A DNA stretch of 64,000 nucleotides from Ramlibacter terrae (GTDB lineage Bacteria > Pseudomonadota > Gammaproteobacteria > Burkholderiales > Burkholderiaceae_C). A model generated the notes under the pieces. That model saw nothing but the letters and a program-made list of their open reading frames with translations, was not told where the DNA came from and made no database searches. Of this stretch, positions 33,908-45,422 are shown one piece after another. The position numbers were made by a program, and so were the translations under genes. The first letter of the stretch is position 1. Each line of letters starts with the position of its first letter. The stretch spans positions 2,480,001 to 2,544,000 of the forward strand of contig CP053418.1 in the NCBI GenBank assembly GCA_013127575.1. The letters are read 5' to 3'.

Positions 33908-35580
33908 CGCGGCCCTCCTTGCACCACCTTCGCCGGCGGCGGCAGGGGTCGCGCTGCCGACACCGCCGCGATGTAGCGTCCGGGGTCGTGCAGCGCGGCG
34001 GCCGTGGCGTTCATGTAGCGCAGCGCGGGCTCGCCCGCGGCCACCATGGCCACGCAGGCGCCGAGCAGCAGCGCGATCGGCAGCGATTCGAAGATGCGCA
34101 CGCGCGGCGGCTGGCGATCGGAGGGCGACCAGAAGTGCCGGATGCCGGCGCGCGTCAGCGCGATCGCGGCGAGCAGGCCGGAGACCAGCAGCATCGCGAA
34201 GAGCGCCAGCGGCGCCCGTGGCGGCGCCAGCGGGTCGGGCGGCATCGCGAGCAGGGCCGACAGCATCGCCAGCTTGCCGACGAAACCCGACAGCGGCGGC
34301 AGCCCCGCCACGACCGGGGTGCACGCCATGAACGCCAGCCCGAGAAAGGCGAGCGACCGCGGGATGGCGCGGCCGATCAGCGCCACCTCCTCGTCGTCGA
34401 GGTTCACGTCCTGCGGCGGTTCGCCGTCGATGAAGCGGGGCAGGTGCCGCTGCACCGGCACAGCGGAAGGCGCGTCCACCTCCGACTGGCGGGCCCGGTC
34501 CATCAGTTCCACGAGCAGGAACAGCGCGCAGGCGGCCAGCGTCGAACTGGCCATGTAGAAGAGCCCGCCGGCGGTGAGCGCCTGGTGGTCGAAGCCGATG
34601 GCCGCAATCACGGTGCCGGACGACGCGAGGATGCTGAACGCGGCCAGCCGGCCGAGGTGCTGCGACGCCATCATGCCGACCGCGCCCATGCCGAGCGTCA
34701 GCACGCCGCCCCACACCAGCGCATCGTTGCCGAACAGCGCCGAAGCGCCGGCCGTGGCCGGGAAGCACAGCGTCCAAAGCCGCAGGATCGCGTAGACGCC
34801 GACCTTGGTCAGGATGGCGAACAGCGCGGCCACCGGCGTGCTTGCCGCCGCGTAGGCCGCGGGCAGCCAGAAATTCAGCGGCCAGATGGCGGCCTTGGCG
34901 GGGAACGCCACCGCCAGGATGGCGGCGCCCGCGTGCAGCAGGCCGCGGTCGGTGTCCGGCACCTGCGCCAGCTTCTGCGCCATGTCGGCCATGTTCAGCG
35001 TTCCGGTCACGCCGTACAGCAGGGCCACGCCGATCAGGAACAGCAGCGAGGCGAACAGGTTGATGGCGATGTAGTGCAGCCCCGCGCGCACCCGGGCGCC
35101 GCCGCCGCCGTGCAGCAGCAGGCCGTACGAAGCGGCCAGCAGCACCTCGAAGAACACGAACAGGTTGAACAGGTCGCCGGTGAGGAAGGCGCCGTTGAGC
35201 CCCATCAGCTGCAGTTGCAGCAGCGGGTGGAACTGCACGCCCGCGCGGTCCCAGCGGGCCAGCGAATACAGCAGCGACGCCAGGCCGACGAGGCCCGCCA
35301 GCACCAGCATCAGCGCCGAGAGCCGGTCGACCACCAGCACGATGCCGAACGGCACCGGCCAGTTGCCCGGCAGGTAGACCTTGAACGCCGCCGCGTCTCC
35401 CGTGCCGTCCACCCGGGCGAGCAGGCCGATGGCGAGCGCCAGCCCGAGCACGGTCGCCACCACGGCTATGGCGGCCCGGGCCGTGCGCCGCCGCTCGCCC
35501 AGCAGCAGCATGACGGCCGCGGCCGCGAGCGGCAGCAGCACCGGCGCGGCGACGAGGTGGGCGGCCCAGCCGCCGGTCAC
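33904..35580 (-). CDS. mrpD: Mrp-type Na+/H+ antiporter subunit D
   Basis: Intact, 558 residues with about 14 helices, related to complex I subunits NuoM/NuoN. Key proton-path residues: Glu in LFVFFEVLLAASYGLLL, Lys in FPAKAAIWPLNFWLPAAYAA and Lys in FAILTKVGVYAILRLW. A hydrophilic insert near residues 380-410 (SEVDAPSAVPVQRHLP) is longer than in short MrpD. Start is GTG 35580, overlapping the TGA of mrpC; no ATG is available there. Confidence 0.94.
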   Translation of the reverse strand: MTGGWAAHLVAAPVLLPLAAAAVMLLLGERRRTARAAIAVVATVLGLALAIGLLARVDGTGDAAAFKVYLPGNWPVPFGIVLVVDRLSALMLVLAGLVGLASLLYSLARWDRAGVQFHPLLQLQLMGLNGAFLTGDLFNLFVFFEVLLAASYGLLLHGGGGARVRAGLHYIAINLFASLLFLIGVALLYGVTGTLNMADMAQKLAQVPDTDRGLLHAGAAILAVAFPAKAAIWPLNFWLPAAYAAASTPVAALFAILTKVGVYAILRLWTLCFPATAGASALFGNDALVWGGVLTLGMGAVGMMASQHLGRLAAFSILASSGTVIAAIGFDHQALTAGGLFYMASSTLAACALFLLVELMDRARQSEVDAPSAVPVQRHLPRFIDGEPPQDVNLDDEEVALIGRAIPRSLAFLGLAFMACTPVVAGLPPLSGFVGKLAMLSALLAMPPDPLAPPRAPLALFAMLLVSGLLAAIALTRAGIRHFWSPSDRQPPRVRIFESLPIALLLGACVAMVAAGEPALRYMNATAAALHDPGRYIAAVSAARPLPPPAKVVQGGPR

Positions 35581-35920
35581 AGGCGTTCCTCCCGGCCGTC
35601 GACGTGGTCGCTGCCGCTGAGGCCGCGCAACGCCATCATCACGACGAGGAACAGCGCGGTGGTGGCGAAGCCGATCACGATGGCGGTCAGCACCAGCGAT
35701 TGCGGCAGCGGGTCGGTGTAGTTGGCCAGGTTGGCGGCGACGCCCGGCCGCACGATGGGCTCGCGGTCGATCGCCAGGCTGCCGACGCTGAAGATGAACA
35801 GGTTGATCGCATACGACAGCAGCGACAGGCCGACCAGCACCGGAACGTCCGGGGCCGCAGGATCAGCCACACGCCCGAAGCGGCGAGCACGCCGATGGCG
35901 AGCGAGATGACGATTTCCAT
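35577..35920 (-). CDS. mrpC: Mrp-type Na+/H+ antiporter subunit C
   Basis: About 114 residues, three helices, homologous to NuoK: ISLAIGVLAASGVWLILRPR, then after repair TFQVLVGLSLLSYAINLFIF and LVLTAIVIGFATTALFLVVM with the conserved helix-3 polar residues. One break at 35858 (CCAGG read CCGG). Starts at ATG 35920, sharing a base with the mrpA stop (TGATG). Confidence 0.92.
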
Positions 35921-38822
35921 CAGGCGCCTCCCTCGCCGGCGGCCGCCCGCCCGGGACGGCGGTGCGAGCGCAGCGACTGGTGCGCGATGGCCGTCAGCAG
36001 CAGCAGCGTGGAGCCGAGCACCACGGCGAACACGCCGAGGTCGAACAGGAAGGCGCTGGGCAGGTGGATCTCGCCCAGCACCGGCAGCGTGAAGTGCGCG
36101 GTGTGGGTCGTGAGGAACGGATAGCCGAAGGCCAGCGAGCCCAGCCCCGTGGACAGCGCCAGCAGCAGGCCGGCCGCGATCCAGCGCGGCGGCTGCAGGT
36201 TCATCCGGTTCTCCACCCAGCGCGTGCCGCCCACCATGTACTGCGCGATGAAGGCGATCGCCATCACCAGGCCGGCGACGAAGCCGCCGCCCGGCTCGTT
36301 GTGGCCGCGCATGAACAGGTGCAGCGCCAGCACGGCGGCCACCGGGAGCAGCAGCCGCACCAGCACGGCGGGCACCAGCAGGTAGCCGCGCGCCGGGTCG
36401 CCGCTGTCGCGCGGCTTCACCAGGTCGGTGCTCGCCTTGGCCGGGATCGCGCGCTGCTGCTTGGGCACTTCGACCGACTCGCCCGGGGGCCGGAACCGCC
36501 GCAGCAGCGCGTAGACGGTGAGGCCCACGATGCCCAGCACCGTGATCTCGCCCAGCGTGTCGAAGGCGCGGAAGTCCACCAGCATCACGTTCACCACGTT
36601 GGTGCCGCCACCCTCGGGCAGGGACCGGCCGATGAAGAAGGGCGAGATGCTTTGCGGCGCCGTGCGCGTCAGCATCGCGTACGACAGCGCGGCGAGGCCG
36701 CCGCCGGCGAGCCCGGCCAGCAGGAAGTCGCGCCGGCGGCGCCAGCGCGCGCGCTGCCGCAGCAGCGGGTCGTCGCGCACCACGCGCGGCGGCAGCCAGC
36801 GCAGGCCGAGCAGGAACAGCACGGTGGTCACCGCCTCGACGGCGAGCTGCGTGAGCGCCAGGTCGGGCGCCGAGAACCAGGCGAAGGTCAGGCAGACCAC
36901 GAGGCCCACGCCGCTGAGCAGCGCCAGCGCCGCGAGCCGGTGGAACTTGGCCTGCCGCGGCGGCGCCGATGGCGCAGGTGCCGCCGATCACCCACAGCAG
37001 CACGAATTCGAGGCTGGCGGGCACGCGTTCGCGATCGCCCCATCCGAGCGGCTCGATCAGCGCCGAGACGAGCCCGGCCGCGCAGGCCACCAGCAGCAGC
37101 CACAGGAGCTGCGTCTGCAGGTGGCGCGACCCGCCCCAGCGCAGGCCCCGCCGCGCCAGCCCGCTCAGCCCCGCCAGCAGCCCTTCGAACAGGCGTTGCC
37201 CGTCGAAGCCTTGCAGCGCCAGCGGCCCGGCGTTGCCGCGCTGCTTGAACCACCGGGCGTACAGCAGGTACACCAGAGCCCGCCGGCCATCGCCGCCAGG
37301 CTCATCACCAGGGGCGCATTGAATCCGTGCCAGACCGCGAGGCTGAACGAGGGCAGGGTGCCGCCCACCACCGGCGCGGCGGCGACGTCGAGCACCGGAC
37401 CGATCACGATCGCCGGCGCCACGCCCACCAGCACGCACGCCGCGACCAGCAGTTCGACCGGCACCCGCATCCAGTGCGGCGGTTCCTCGGGCTTGCGCGG
37501 CAGGCCCCGCGGCGGCGGACCGAAGAACACGTCGTGCCCGAAGCGCAGCGAATAGACCACCGCGAACAGGCCGGCCAGCGTCGCCACGGCCGGCAAGCCA
37601 TATTCGAGCCAGGCATTGCCGGTGACGAAGACGGTTTCGGCGAAGAACATCTCCTTCGACAGGAAGCCGTTGAGCAGGGGCACGCCTGCCATCGCGCCGC
37701 AGGCCACGATGGCGAGCGTCCCGGTGTACGGCATGCTGCGGTACAGGCCGTCGAGCCGGCGCATGTCGCGCGTGCCGGTCTCGTGGTCGATGATGCCCAC
37801 CGACATGAACAGCGACGCCTTGAAGGTGGCGTGGTTGATCATGTGGAAGACGGCGGCCACGGCGGCCAGCTTGCTGTTCAGGCCGAGCAGCAGCGTGATC
37901 AGGCCGAGGTGGCTGATGGTGGAGTACGCCAGCAGCGACTTCAGGTCGTTCTGGAACATCGCCACGTAGGCGCCCGGGACCAGCGTGGCCGCGCCCGTGC
38001 CGCCGACGATCCAGAACCACGCGTCGGTGCCGGACAGCACAGGCCACAGGCGCGCCAGCAGGAACACGCCCGCCTTGACCATGGTCGCCGAGTGCAGGTA
38101 GGCCGACACCGGCGTCGGCGCCGACATGGCGCGCGGCAGCCAGAAGTGGAACGGGAACTGAGCGCTCTTGGTCAGCGCCCCCACCGGGACCAGCAGCAGC
38201 GCCAGCGGGTAGAAGGGATGGGCGCGCACCTTGTCGCCGGCGGCCAGCACCACGTCCGGTCGTAGCTGCCCACGATGTGGCCGAGCACCAGCACGCCCGC
38301 CAGCAGCGAGAGTCCGCCGCCCGCCGTGATGGTGAAGGCCATGCGCGCGCCGCGGCGCGCATCCCTGCGGTGGTACCAGTAGCCGATCAGCAGGAAGGAG
38401 AACACGCTGGTGAGCTCCCAGAACAGCACGAGCTGCACCAGTTGCCCGAGACGACCACGCCCAGCATGGCCCCCATGAAGCCGAGCAGGAGCGAGTAGAA
38501 GCGCGCCGCCGGATCGTCCTCCGACAGGTAGTAGCGCGCGTAGAGCACCACCAGCGCGCCGATGCCGGTGACCAGCAGCGAGAACATCCGGGCGAAGCCG
38601 TCGATGCGCACGACGATGTCGACGCCCAGCGCCGGCAGCCACGCGAGCCGTTCCGTGAGCACGGCGCCATCGCGGATTTCAGGAAACAGCAAGGCCAGCG
38701 GGATGCCGGTGGCCAGCATGACCAGCCCGGCCCGGTGGATTCGGGTTGCGGGCGTTGGTGGGCAGCACCGCGGCGACGGCGGCGCCCGGGAAAGGCAGCA
38801 GGAGCACCAGCAACAGGGACAT
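35920..38822 (-). CDS. mrpA: Mrp-type Na+/H+ antiporter subunit A with fused MrpB domain
   Basis: About 970 residues, the MrpA-MrpB fusion of group-2 systems (PhaAB/ShaAB type). The N-terminal part resembles NuoL: VQLVLFWELTSVFSFLLIGY with the essential Glu, KSAQFPFHFWLPRAMSAPTP and HSATMVKAGVFLLARL. The C-terminal MrpB-like part has GHNEPGGGFVAGLVMAIAFI and YPFLTTHTAHFTLPVLGEIH. The complex exchanges Na+ or K+ for protons. Breaks at 36958 (CCTGG read CCGCGG), 37271, 38256 and 38446 are CCTGG-type; one near 38735 probably so (RNPESTWAGLVML). First gene of mrpA-C-D-E-F-G. Confidence 0.93.
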
Positions 38823-38854
38823 CGCCCGAGTCTAGACGCTGGGCGGGGCCAATC

Positions 38855-38925
38855 CTCGGGAGGCTGCTGCTGCCTGCCAGCTCGGGAGGCTGCTGCTGGA
38901 TCCCCCGCCTGCGCGGGGATGACTT
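38855..38925. repeat. Short direct repeat plus GATCCCC..GGGGAT hairpin
   Basis: CTCGGGAGGCTGCTGCTG occurs twice (from 38855 and 38881). Directly after the second copy lies the hairpin GATCCCCCGCCTGCGCGGGGATGAC. The hairpin type is a frequent interspersed repeat in betaproteobacteria, to my knowledge. It lies between the divergently placed mrpA start and the cold-shock gene stop. Confidence 0.5.
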
Positions 38926-38952
38926 TCAGGTGCGCGGCGCGCGCGTTGAAAG

Positions 38953-39267
38953 TCATTTGCTGGCGTGTTCCGCGTGGCTGGCCGCGTGGAACTGCGGCGC
39001 GCGCACCTTCGGCTGGCGCAGCGGGCGCTCGCCGGCCGGGCTCGGGACCGTCTGGATCGGGCCGGGCTGCGCCTGGATGTTCTGGGCGAGCTGGCCCTTG
39101 GGGCCTTCCCGGATTTCGAAGCTGACGCGCGACCCCTGCTTGAGCGTCTTGAAGCCGTCCATCTCGATCGCCGAGAAATGGGCGAAGACATCCGAACCAC
39201 CGCCGTCGGGTTCGATGAATCCGAACCCCTTGGCGTCATTGAACCATTTGACTGTGCCGGTCGCCAT
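38953..39267 (-). CDS. Cold-shock domain protein with C-terminal extension
   Basis: Intact, 104 residues. The first about 67 residues are a CspA-type OB fold with RNP1 KGFGFIEPD and RNP2 DVFAHFSAI, binding single-stranded RNA and DNA. The remaining 35 residues ([19 protein letters not shown]) form a basic, Pro-rich tail absent from small Csp proteins. Start ATG 39267 gives the usual [11 protein letters not shown]; a longer frame to 39315 adds codons with no family match. Divergent from clpS across 236 bases. Confidence 0.92.
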   Translation of the reverse strand: MATGTVKWFNDAKGFGFIEPDGGGSDVFAHFSAIEMDGFKTLKQGSRVSFEIREGPKGQLAQNIQAQPGPIQTVPSPAGERPLRQPKVRAPQFHAASHAEHASK

Positions 39268-39429
39268 TGCGCGCCCCCGTTTTTGTTCCCTCAAACCGCG
39301 CCGAGTGTCGTGCACGCAGGCTCAGCTGTCAATATTTTCACTTAAGCGTGCGCAAGTGCCTGCCACGCAAGGAAAACGGTTGCTTTCGGGCGCGGCGCGG
39401 CGATTTTTTCGAACTCGTCCTTGCTGTCG

Positions 39430-39457
39430 CTTGAATGTGACGGGACCGTCTCCAATT
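39430..39457 (+). promoter_or_regulatory. Candidate heat-shock (RpoH) promoter of clpS-clpA
   Basis: CTTGAAT at 39430 and CTCCAATT at 39450 are 13 bases apart, close to the sigma-32 consensus CTTGAAA-N13-CCCCATNT. It lies about 50 bases before clpS. A second possible start is the TATAGAAT box at 39489-39496. Confidence 0.5.
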
Positions 39458-39490
39458 CACTTAGGGTCGGCGAGGTACGGCGACGCTCTA

Positions 39491-39496
39491 TAGAAT
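39491..39496 (+). promoter_or_regulatory. Candidate -10 box TAGAAT next to the clpS start
   Basis: TATAGAAT at 39489-39496 ends seven bases before ATG 39504. With the heat-shock-type promoter at 39430, clpS could have two transcript starts, one of them leaderless. Confidence 0.35.
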
Positions 39497-39503
39497 GAAT
39501 TTC

Positions 39504-39862
39504 ATGGCCAGTCAGACCCCCATCCCGCCACCCGCCGGCCCGGTCGTCCGACCGAAGGACGACGAAGGTGGCTCGCTGGTGGCCGAGCGCAAGACCCAGA
39601 AGACCAAGCCCCCGCAGATGTACCAGGTCGTCATGCTCAATGACGACTACACCCCGATGGAATTCGTCGTGGTGGTGATCCAGAATTCTTCAACAAGGAC
39701 CGCGAGACCGCCACCCAGATCATGCTGAAGATCCATCTCGATGGCAAAGGCATCTGCGGCGTGTTCTCTCGCGACGTCGCCGCCACCAAGGTCCAGCAGG
39801 TGCAGGAGGCCGCCCGCCGGGCCGGGCACCCCTTGCAGTGTGTCAGTGAACCCATAGAGTAA
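39504..39862 (+). CDS. clpS: ATP-dependent Clp protease adaptor ClpS
   Basis: About 119 residues. The core [20 protein letters not shown] carries the Asp-Asp residues that grip the N-degron amine. It continues, after repair of CCAGG at 39687 (read CCAG), [19 protein letters not shown] and [16 protein letters not shown]. The N-terminal Pro-rich tail ([11 protein letters not shown]) matches the mobile extension needed for ClpA control. Delivers N-end-rule substrates to ClpAP. ATG 39504 is preferred; ATG 39495 is in frame but lies inside the -10-like TAGAATGAAT. Confidence 0.95.
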
Positions 39863-39918
39863 AACGAACTCGAAGCAAGCAGAGCAGTTTTGAACGTATT
39901 CAGGCTAAAGGAAATCTC

Positions 39919-42262
39919 ATGATTGCCCGGGAATTGGAAGTCAGCCTCCACATGGCGTTCGTGGAAGCGCGCCAACAGCGCCACGAATTCATCACGGTGG
40001 AGCATCTGTTGCTGGCCCTGCTGGACAATCCCAGCGCGGCCGAAGTGCTGCGTGCCTGCAGCGCGAACATCGACGACCTGCGCAAGTCGCTGGCGAACTT
40101 CATCAAGGACAACACGCCGCAGGTGGCGGGCACCGACGACGTCGATACCCAGCCCACGCTCGGTTTCCAGCGCGTCATCCAGCGCGCGATCATGCACGTG
40201 CAGTCCACCGGCAACGGCAAGAAGGAAGTCACCGGCGCCAACGTGCTGGTCGCGATCTTCGGCGAGAAGGACTCGCACGCCGTGTACTACCTGCACCAGC
40301 AGGGCGTCACGCGCCTCGACGTCGTGAACTACATCGCGCACGGCATCAAGAAGAGCGACCCGCCGGAGCCGGCCAAGAGCGGCGAGAACGCCGCCTCGGA
40401 AGAGGGCGAGGGCGGCGAGAAGAACGAGAAGGCCTCGCCGCTGGAGCAGTTCACGCTCAACCTGAACCCAGCCGCCAAGGACGGCAAGATCGATCCGCTG
40501 ATCGGCCGCGAGTACGAGGTCGAGCGCGTGATCCAGATCCTGTGCCGTCGCCGCAAGAACAACCCGCTGCTGGTGGGCGAAGCCGGCGTGGGGAAGACCG
40601 CGATCGCCGAGGGCTGGCCTGGCGCATCGTGCAGAAGGACGTGCCGGAGATCCTGGCCGACTCCAACGTCTACTCGCTCGACATGGGCGCGCTGCTGGCG
40701 GGCACCAAGTACCGCGGCGATTTCGAGCAGCGCCTCAAGGGCGTGCTGCGCTCGCTGAAGGACAAGCCGAACGCGATCCTCTTCATCGACGAGATCCACA
40801 CCCTGATCGGCGCCGGCGCGGCGTCGGGCGGCACGCTGGACGCGTCCAACCTGCTGAAGCCGGCGCTTTCCAGCGGCCAGCTCAAGTGCATCGGCGCGAC
40901 CACGTTCACCGAGTACCGCGGCATCTTCGAGAAGGACGCGGCCCTGTCGCGGCGCTTCCAGAAGGTCGACGTCGTGGAGCCGACGGTCGAACAGACCATC
41001 GAGATCCTCAAGGGCCTCAAGAGCCGCTTCGAGGAGCACCACAGCGTCAAGTACGCCACCGGCGCGCTGCAGGCCGCGGCGGAGCTGTCGGCCAAGTACA
41101 TCAACGACCGGCACCTGCCGGACAAGGCCATCGACGTGATCGACGAGGCCGGCGCCGCCCAGCGCATCCTGCCGGTGAACAAGCGCAAGAAGACCATCTC
41201 CAAGGCCGAAGTCGAGGAGATCGTGGCGAAGATCGCGCGCATCCCGCCCGCGTCCGTCTCCAACGACGACCGCAGCAAGCTGCAGACGCTGGAGCGCGAC
41301 CTCAAGAGCGTGGTGTTCGGCCGGGACAAGGCGCTCGACGTGCTGGCGGCTTCCGTGAAGATGGCGCGCAGCGGCCTCGGCCGCGGCGACAAGCCGATCG
41401 GCGCCTTCCTGTTCTCCGGCCCCACCGGCGTCGGCAAGACCGAGGCGGCGAAGCAGCTGGCCTACATCATGGGCATCGAGCTGATCCGCTTCGACATGTC
41501 CGAGTACATGGAACGGCACGCGGTGTCGCGCCTGATCGGCGCGCCCCCGGGCTATGTCGGCTTCGACCGGGGCGGCCTGCTCACCGAGGCCATCACGAAG
41601 AAGCCGCACGCGGTGCTGCTGCTCGACGAGATCGAGAAGGCGCACCCGGACATCTTCAACGTGCTGCTGCAGGTGATGGACCACGGCACGCTGACCGACA
41701 ACAACGGGCGCAAGGCCGACTTCCGCAACGTGATCATCATCATGACCACGAACGCGGGCGCCGAGACCATGAACAAGTCCGTGATCGGCTTCACCAACGA
41801 GCGCAGCCCGGGCGACGAGATGCAGGACATCAAGCGCCTGTTCACGCCGGAATTCCGCAACCGCCTCGACGCGATCGTGAGCTTCAAGCCGCTGGACGAG
41901 CAGATCATCCTGCGGGTGGTCGACAAGTTCCTGCTGCAGCTGGAACAGCAGCTGGCCGAGAAGAAGGTCGAAGTGACCTTCACGGACAACCTGCGCAAGT
42001 ACCGGCCAAGAAGGGCTTCGATCCGCTGATGGGCGCGCGGCCGATGCAGCGCCTGATCCAGGACACGATCCGTCGTGCGCTGGCCGACGAACTGCTGTTC
42101 GGGCGACTGACCGAAGGGGGCCGCCTCACGGTGGACATCGAGGTCAAGACCGACGAGAAGGGCAACGAGACGCCGGACGTGCAACTCGACATCCAGCCGC
42201 TGCCCAAGAAGGAAGGCAAGGCCAAGCCGGAGCCCGAGGAAATCTCCTCCTCCGACCAGTAA
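39919..42262 (+). CDS. clpA: ATP-dependent Clp protease ATP-binding subunit ClpA
   Basis: About 781 residues. N-terminal Clp repeat domain ([34 protein letters not shown]). The first AAA+ domain has Walker [10 protein letters not shown] and Walker [10 protein letters not shown], with pore loop [14 protein letters not shown]. The second AAA+ domain has Walker [22 protein letters not shown] and pore loop [13 protein letters not shown]. Unfolds substrates for ClpP. Breaks at 40616 and 42003 are CCTGG-type. At 41566-41570 the family-invariant Gln of GFDQGGLLT reads Arg; CCAGG read CCGGG would explain it without a frameshift. Followed by four tandem terminators. Confidence 0.96.
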
Positions 42263-42282
42263 GCCTCCCTCCTCGTGAGAAA

Positions 42283-42405
42283 GCCGCCTTCGGGCGGCTT
42301 TTTTGCTCCGCCAAATGCCGCCTTCGGGCGGCTTTTTTGCTGCGCGAAATGCCGCCTTCGGGGGCTTTTTTGCTCCGCCAAATGCCGCCTTCGGGCGGCT
42401 TTTTT
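42283..42405 (+). terminator. Four tandem Rho-independent terminators after clpA
   Basis: GCCGCC-TTCG-GGCGGC followed by six T occurs at 42285-42304, 42317-42338, 42351-42371 and 42384-42405. The spacers are nearly identical (TGCTCCGCCAAAT). Copy 3 lacks one base of the right arm. Each copy alone is a good intrinsic terminator. They fill most of the gap between clpA and the cyclase gene at 42427. Confidence 0.92.
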
Positions 42406-42426
42406 CGCCCCTATGATCCGCAGGCC

Positions 42427-45422
42427 ATGCTTTGTGCCAAGTGCAGCCAGGAGAACCCCGACAGCGCGCGTTTCTGCAATCAGTGCGGAGCGCCGCTCGC
42501 CGCCGCCGCGGCGCCGGAGTTGCGCCGGCTGACGCTGATGTTCTGCGACCTGGTGGGCTCGGTGGAACTGGCCAACGGGATGGATCCCGAGGAGTGGCTG
42601 GGCGTCTGGCCTCCTACCAGGCCGCCGCCGCCACAGCGATCCGCCGGCACCATGGCTACGTGGCGCAGCACCTGGGCGACGGGCTGGTGGCGTACTTCGG
42701 CTATCCGGTGGCCGGCGAGGACGACGCCGTGCGGGCCGTGCAGGCCGCGCTGGAAGTGGTGCGTGACGTTGGCAAGCTGCCCTTGCCCGCCCGCGGCGGC
42801 GCCCTGCGCGTGCGCGTCGGGCTGCACACGGGCCCGGCGGTGATGGGCCGGGTCGGCGGCCGCGAGGGCGAGTACGGCGCTCGGCGACACCGTCAACATC
42901 GCCGCGCGGATCCAGTCGGCCGCGCCGCCCGACGGCGTGGTGCTCAGCCCCGCCACGCGCTCGCTGGTGGCCGCGCGCATGCGCTGCGTCGATCTCGGGG
43001 AGCACACGCTCAAGGGCTGGCCGCGCCGTTGCGGCTGTACCAGGCGCATGCCATGGGGCCGGCGGACGACGAGCGCAGTGGCGACGGGCTGTCGCCCTTC
43101 CCGGGCCGCGGCCGCGAGTTCGACCTGCTGCAGGCGCGCTGGCGGGAAGCCGGCGCCGCCGCCGGCCGCTGCGTGCTCTCTGGTCGGCGACCCGGGGATC
43201 GGCAAGTCGCGGCTGGCGCGCGAGCTGCGCGCCCTCGTCGCGCAGCAGGGCGCCGCCGTGTGGATGATGCGGTGCTCCGCGCACGGCGGCCACACGCCTT
43301 TCGCGCCGCTGGCGCAGTTCCTGCGCCGGGCCATGGCCACCACCGCCGAGGGCGAAACGGATGTCGCCGCCCTCGACCGCGTGCTCGCCGCGGCGGGCGT
43401 CCGAGGACGAGGCGGTGGCCGGCCCGCTGCGCGGCATGCTGGGCATGGACGCACCCGACGATGCGGCGCCCGACTTGAGCGCGCAGGCGCAGCGCGAGCG
43501 CACCTTCGCCGCCGCCACCGGCGTGGTCCGCACGATGGCCGGGCGCCAGCGGCTCCTGCTGGTGCTGGAAGACCTGCACTGGGCCGACCCCAGCACCCCG
43601 GAGTGGGTGGGGCGCATGCTCAAGCGCGACCTGCCGGCCGGCGTGCTGCTGCTCTTGCTGGCGCGGCCCGAGTTCGACGCGCGCTGGGCCGACAGCCCGC
43701 GGGTCGAGCGCGTGCCGCTCCTGCCTTGCGATGCGGCGGACGCCGCGGTGATCGTCGCGACGCTCGACCGCGAGCAGGCGCTCGGGCCTTCGGCGGTGCA
43801 GCGCATCGTCGAGCGCGCCGAGGGCAACCCGCTGTTCGTCGAGGAGTTCACGCGGTCGGCGCTCGAAGCGCTCGGCGAGGAGATCCCGCTGACGCTGCAG
43901 GAGCAGACGCTGGCCCGGCTGGACCGGCTGGGCCCCGCGCGGCAGGTGCTGCAGCAGGCAGCGGTGATCGGCCGCCACTTCTCGCGCAAGCTGCTGCAGG
44001 CGGCCAGCGGGGCCGACGCGGCCGTGCTGGACGAGGCGCTGCGCCGCGGCGTCGAAGCGCACATGCTGCGCCCCACCGGCGGCGACACCTTTGCCTTCCA
44101 CCACGCCTTGCTGCGCGATGCGGCCTATGCGTCGCTGCTGCGCAGCGCCCGGCAGGCCAGCCACGCGCGCGTCGCGCAGGCGATCCTCGCCGACGACCCG
44201 GCCCTCGCCGAACGCCAGCCCGAACTGCTGGCGCACCACCACACCGAAGCCGGCCAGCGCGACGCCGCGGTGACGCACTGGCTCGCCGCCGCCAAGCGCG
44301 CGCTGGCGCGCTCCGCCTGCGTCGAGGCCGCGGTCCATGCGGGCACCGCGCTGCGGCTGCAAGGCGACCCGGGCGCCGACGAGGCGGCCCCGGCGCGCGA
44401 GCTGGAACTGCAGCTGGTGCTGGCGCCCGCGTTGATGGCCGTGCGCGGCGTGCTCGATCCGCAGGTGGCGCAGGCCTATGCGCGCGCCCGGACGCTGTGC
44501 GAATCGCTCGGCAACGGGCCCAAGCTGCTGGTGCCGTTGTGGGGCCTCTGGGCCTACGAGCTGATGCGCGGCGAGGTCGACCGCGCCGGGATGCCTCGCG
44601 CCAGCTGGCCGCGCTGGCCGACCGCGCGCCGCAGTCCATCGCCCCATTGGCCGCGGCGGCCACCGGCGGCATGACGCTGTTCTACCGCGGCGAATTCGCC
44701 CGGGCCCGCGCCGAATGCGCGAGGGGCCTGGGCAGTGCGGCTGCCGCCGGCGCCGGACCGCAGCGGCCGCGGCTTCCACGATCCGGGCGTGATGTGCCAC
44801 ACCTTCCACGGGCTGGCCAGCTGGATGCAGGGCGATACCGAAGCGGCCATGGCCGGCGGCGCCGCGCTGCGCGGGATGATCCCGACGCTGGCGCCTTTCG
44901 ACGCCGCCTATGCGTGGTGCGCCGACGCGGTGCTGCACACGCTGGCGGGCGACGCCGCGTCGGCGAGCGCGTCCGCGCTGCGCGCGATGGCGGTCTCGAA
45001 GGAACAGGCCTTCCCGGCGTGGCAGCTGATGGGATCCATCATCCACGGCTGGGCCGGCGCGCGGCAGGGCAATGCGACACCGGCAGTGGCGCAGATGCTG
45101 GCGGGCTTCGACGCCCTGGTGCGCCGGCGGCGCCCGCAACCTGCGGCCTTTCTTCCTGGCGCTGCTGGCGGACGCGTGGCTCGCGGGCGGGCAGCCCTTG
45201 CAGGCGGTGCGCAGCGCCGGGCAGGGCCTGCTGGAGGCAGGGACCGGCGAGCACTGGTGGGATCCCGAACTGCACCGGCTGCGCGGCGAAGGCTTGGCGC
45301 TGCTGGGCGAGCACGCGCGGGCGGTGGAGAGCGCGGAACTCGCCCCGGCCGAGGCGCGCCGCATGGGCGCGGCGATGTGGGCCGGCCGCGCGGAAGAGAC
45401 CCCGGCGCGCTTGCGCCCATGA
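42427..45422 (+). CDS. Zinc-ribbon / class III nucleotide cyclase / STAND ATPase / TPR protein
   Basis: About 1000 residues, cytoplasmic. N-terminal zinc ribbon CAKC...CNQC (residues 3-20). The class III cyclase domain has metal Asp in LMFCDLVGS and in LGDGLVAYFGYP, and the Asn/Arg pair in LGDTVNIAARIQ. The Lys that selects adenine is not seen, so the product is uncertain. A large STAND-type ATPase has Walker A GDPGIGKSR and Walker B LVLEDLHWADP. Helical TPR-like repeats run to the end. Eight breaks (42612, 42872, 43027, 43188, 43402, 44588, 44750, 45142) rebuild to CCWGG. The stop overlaps the ATG of the next gene. Confidence 0.85.

Noticed and set aside
33919..35721. A 600-codon open frame opposite mrpD
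   Set aside because: Composition (His, Gln, Arg rich) is that of the reverse frame of an intact, clearly recognised membrane-protein gene.
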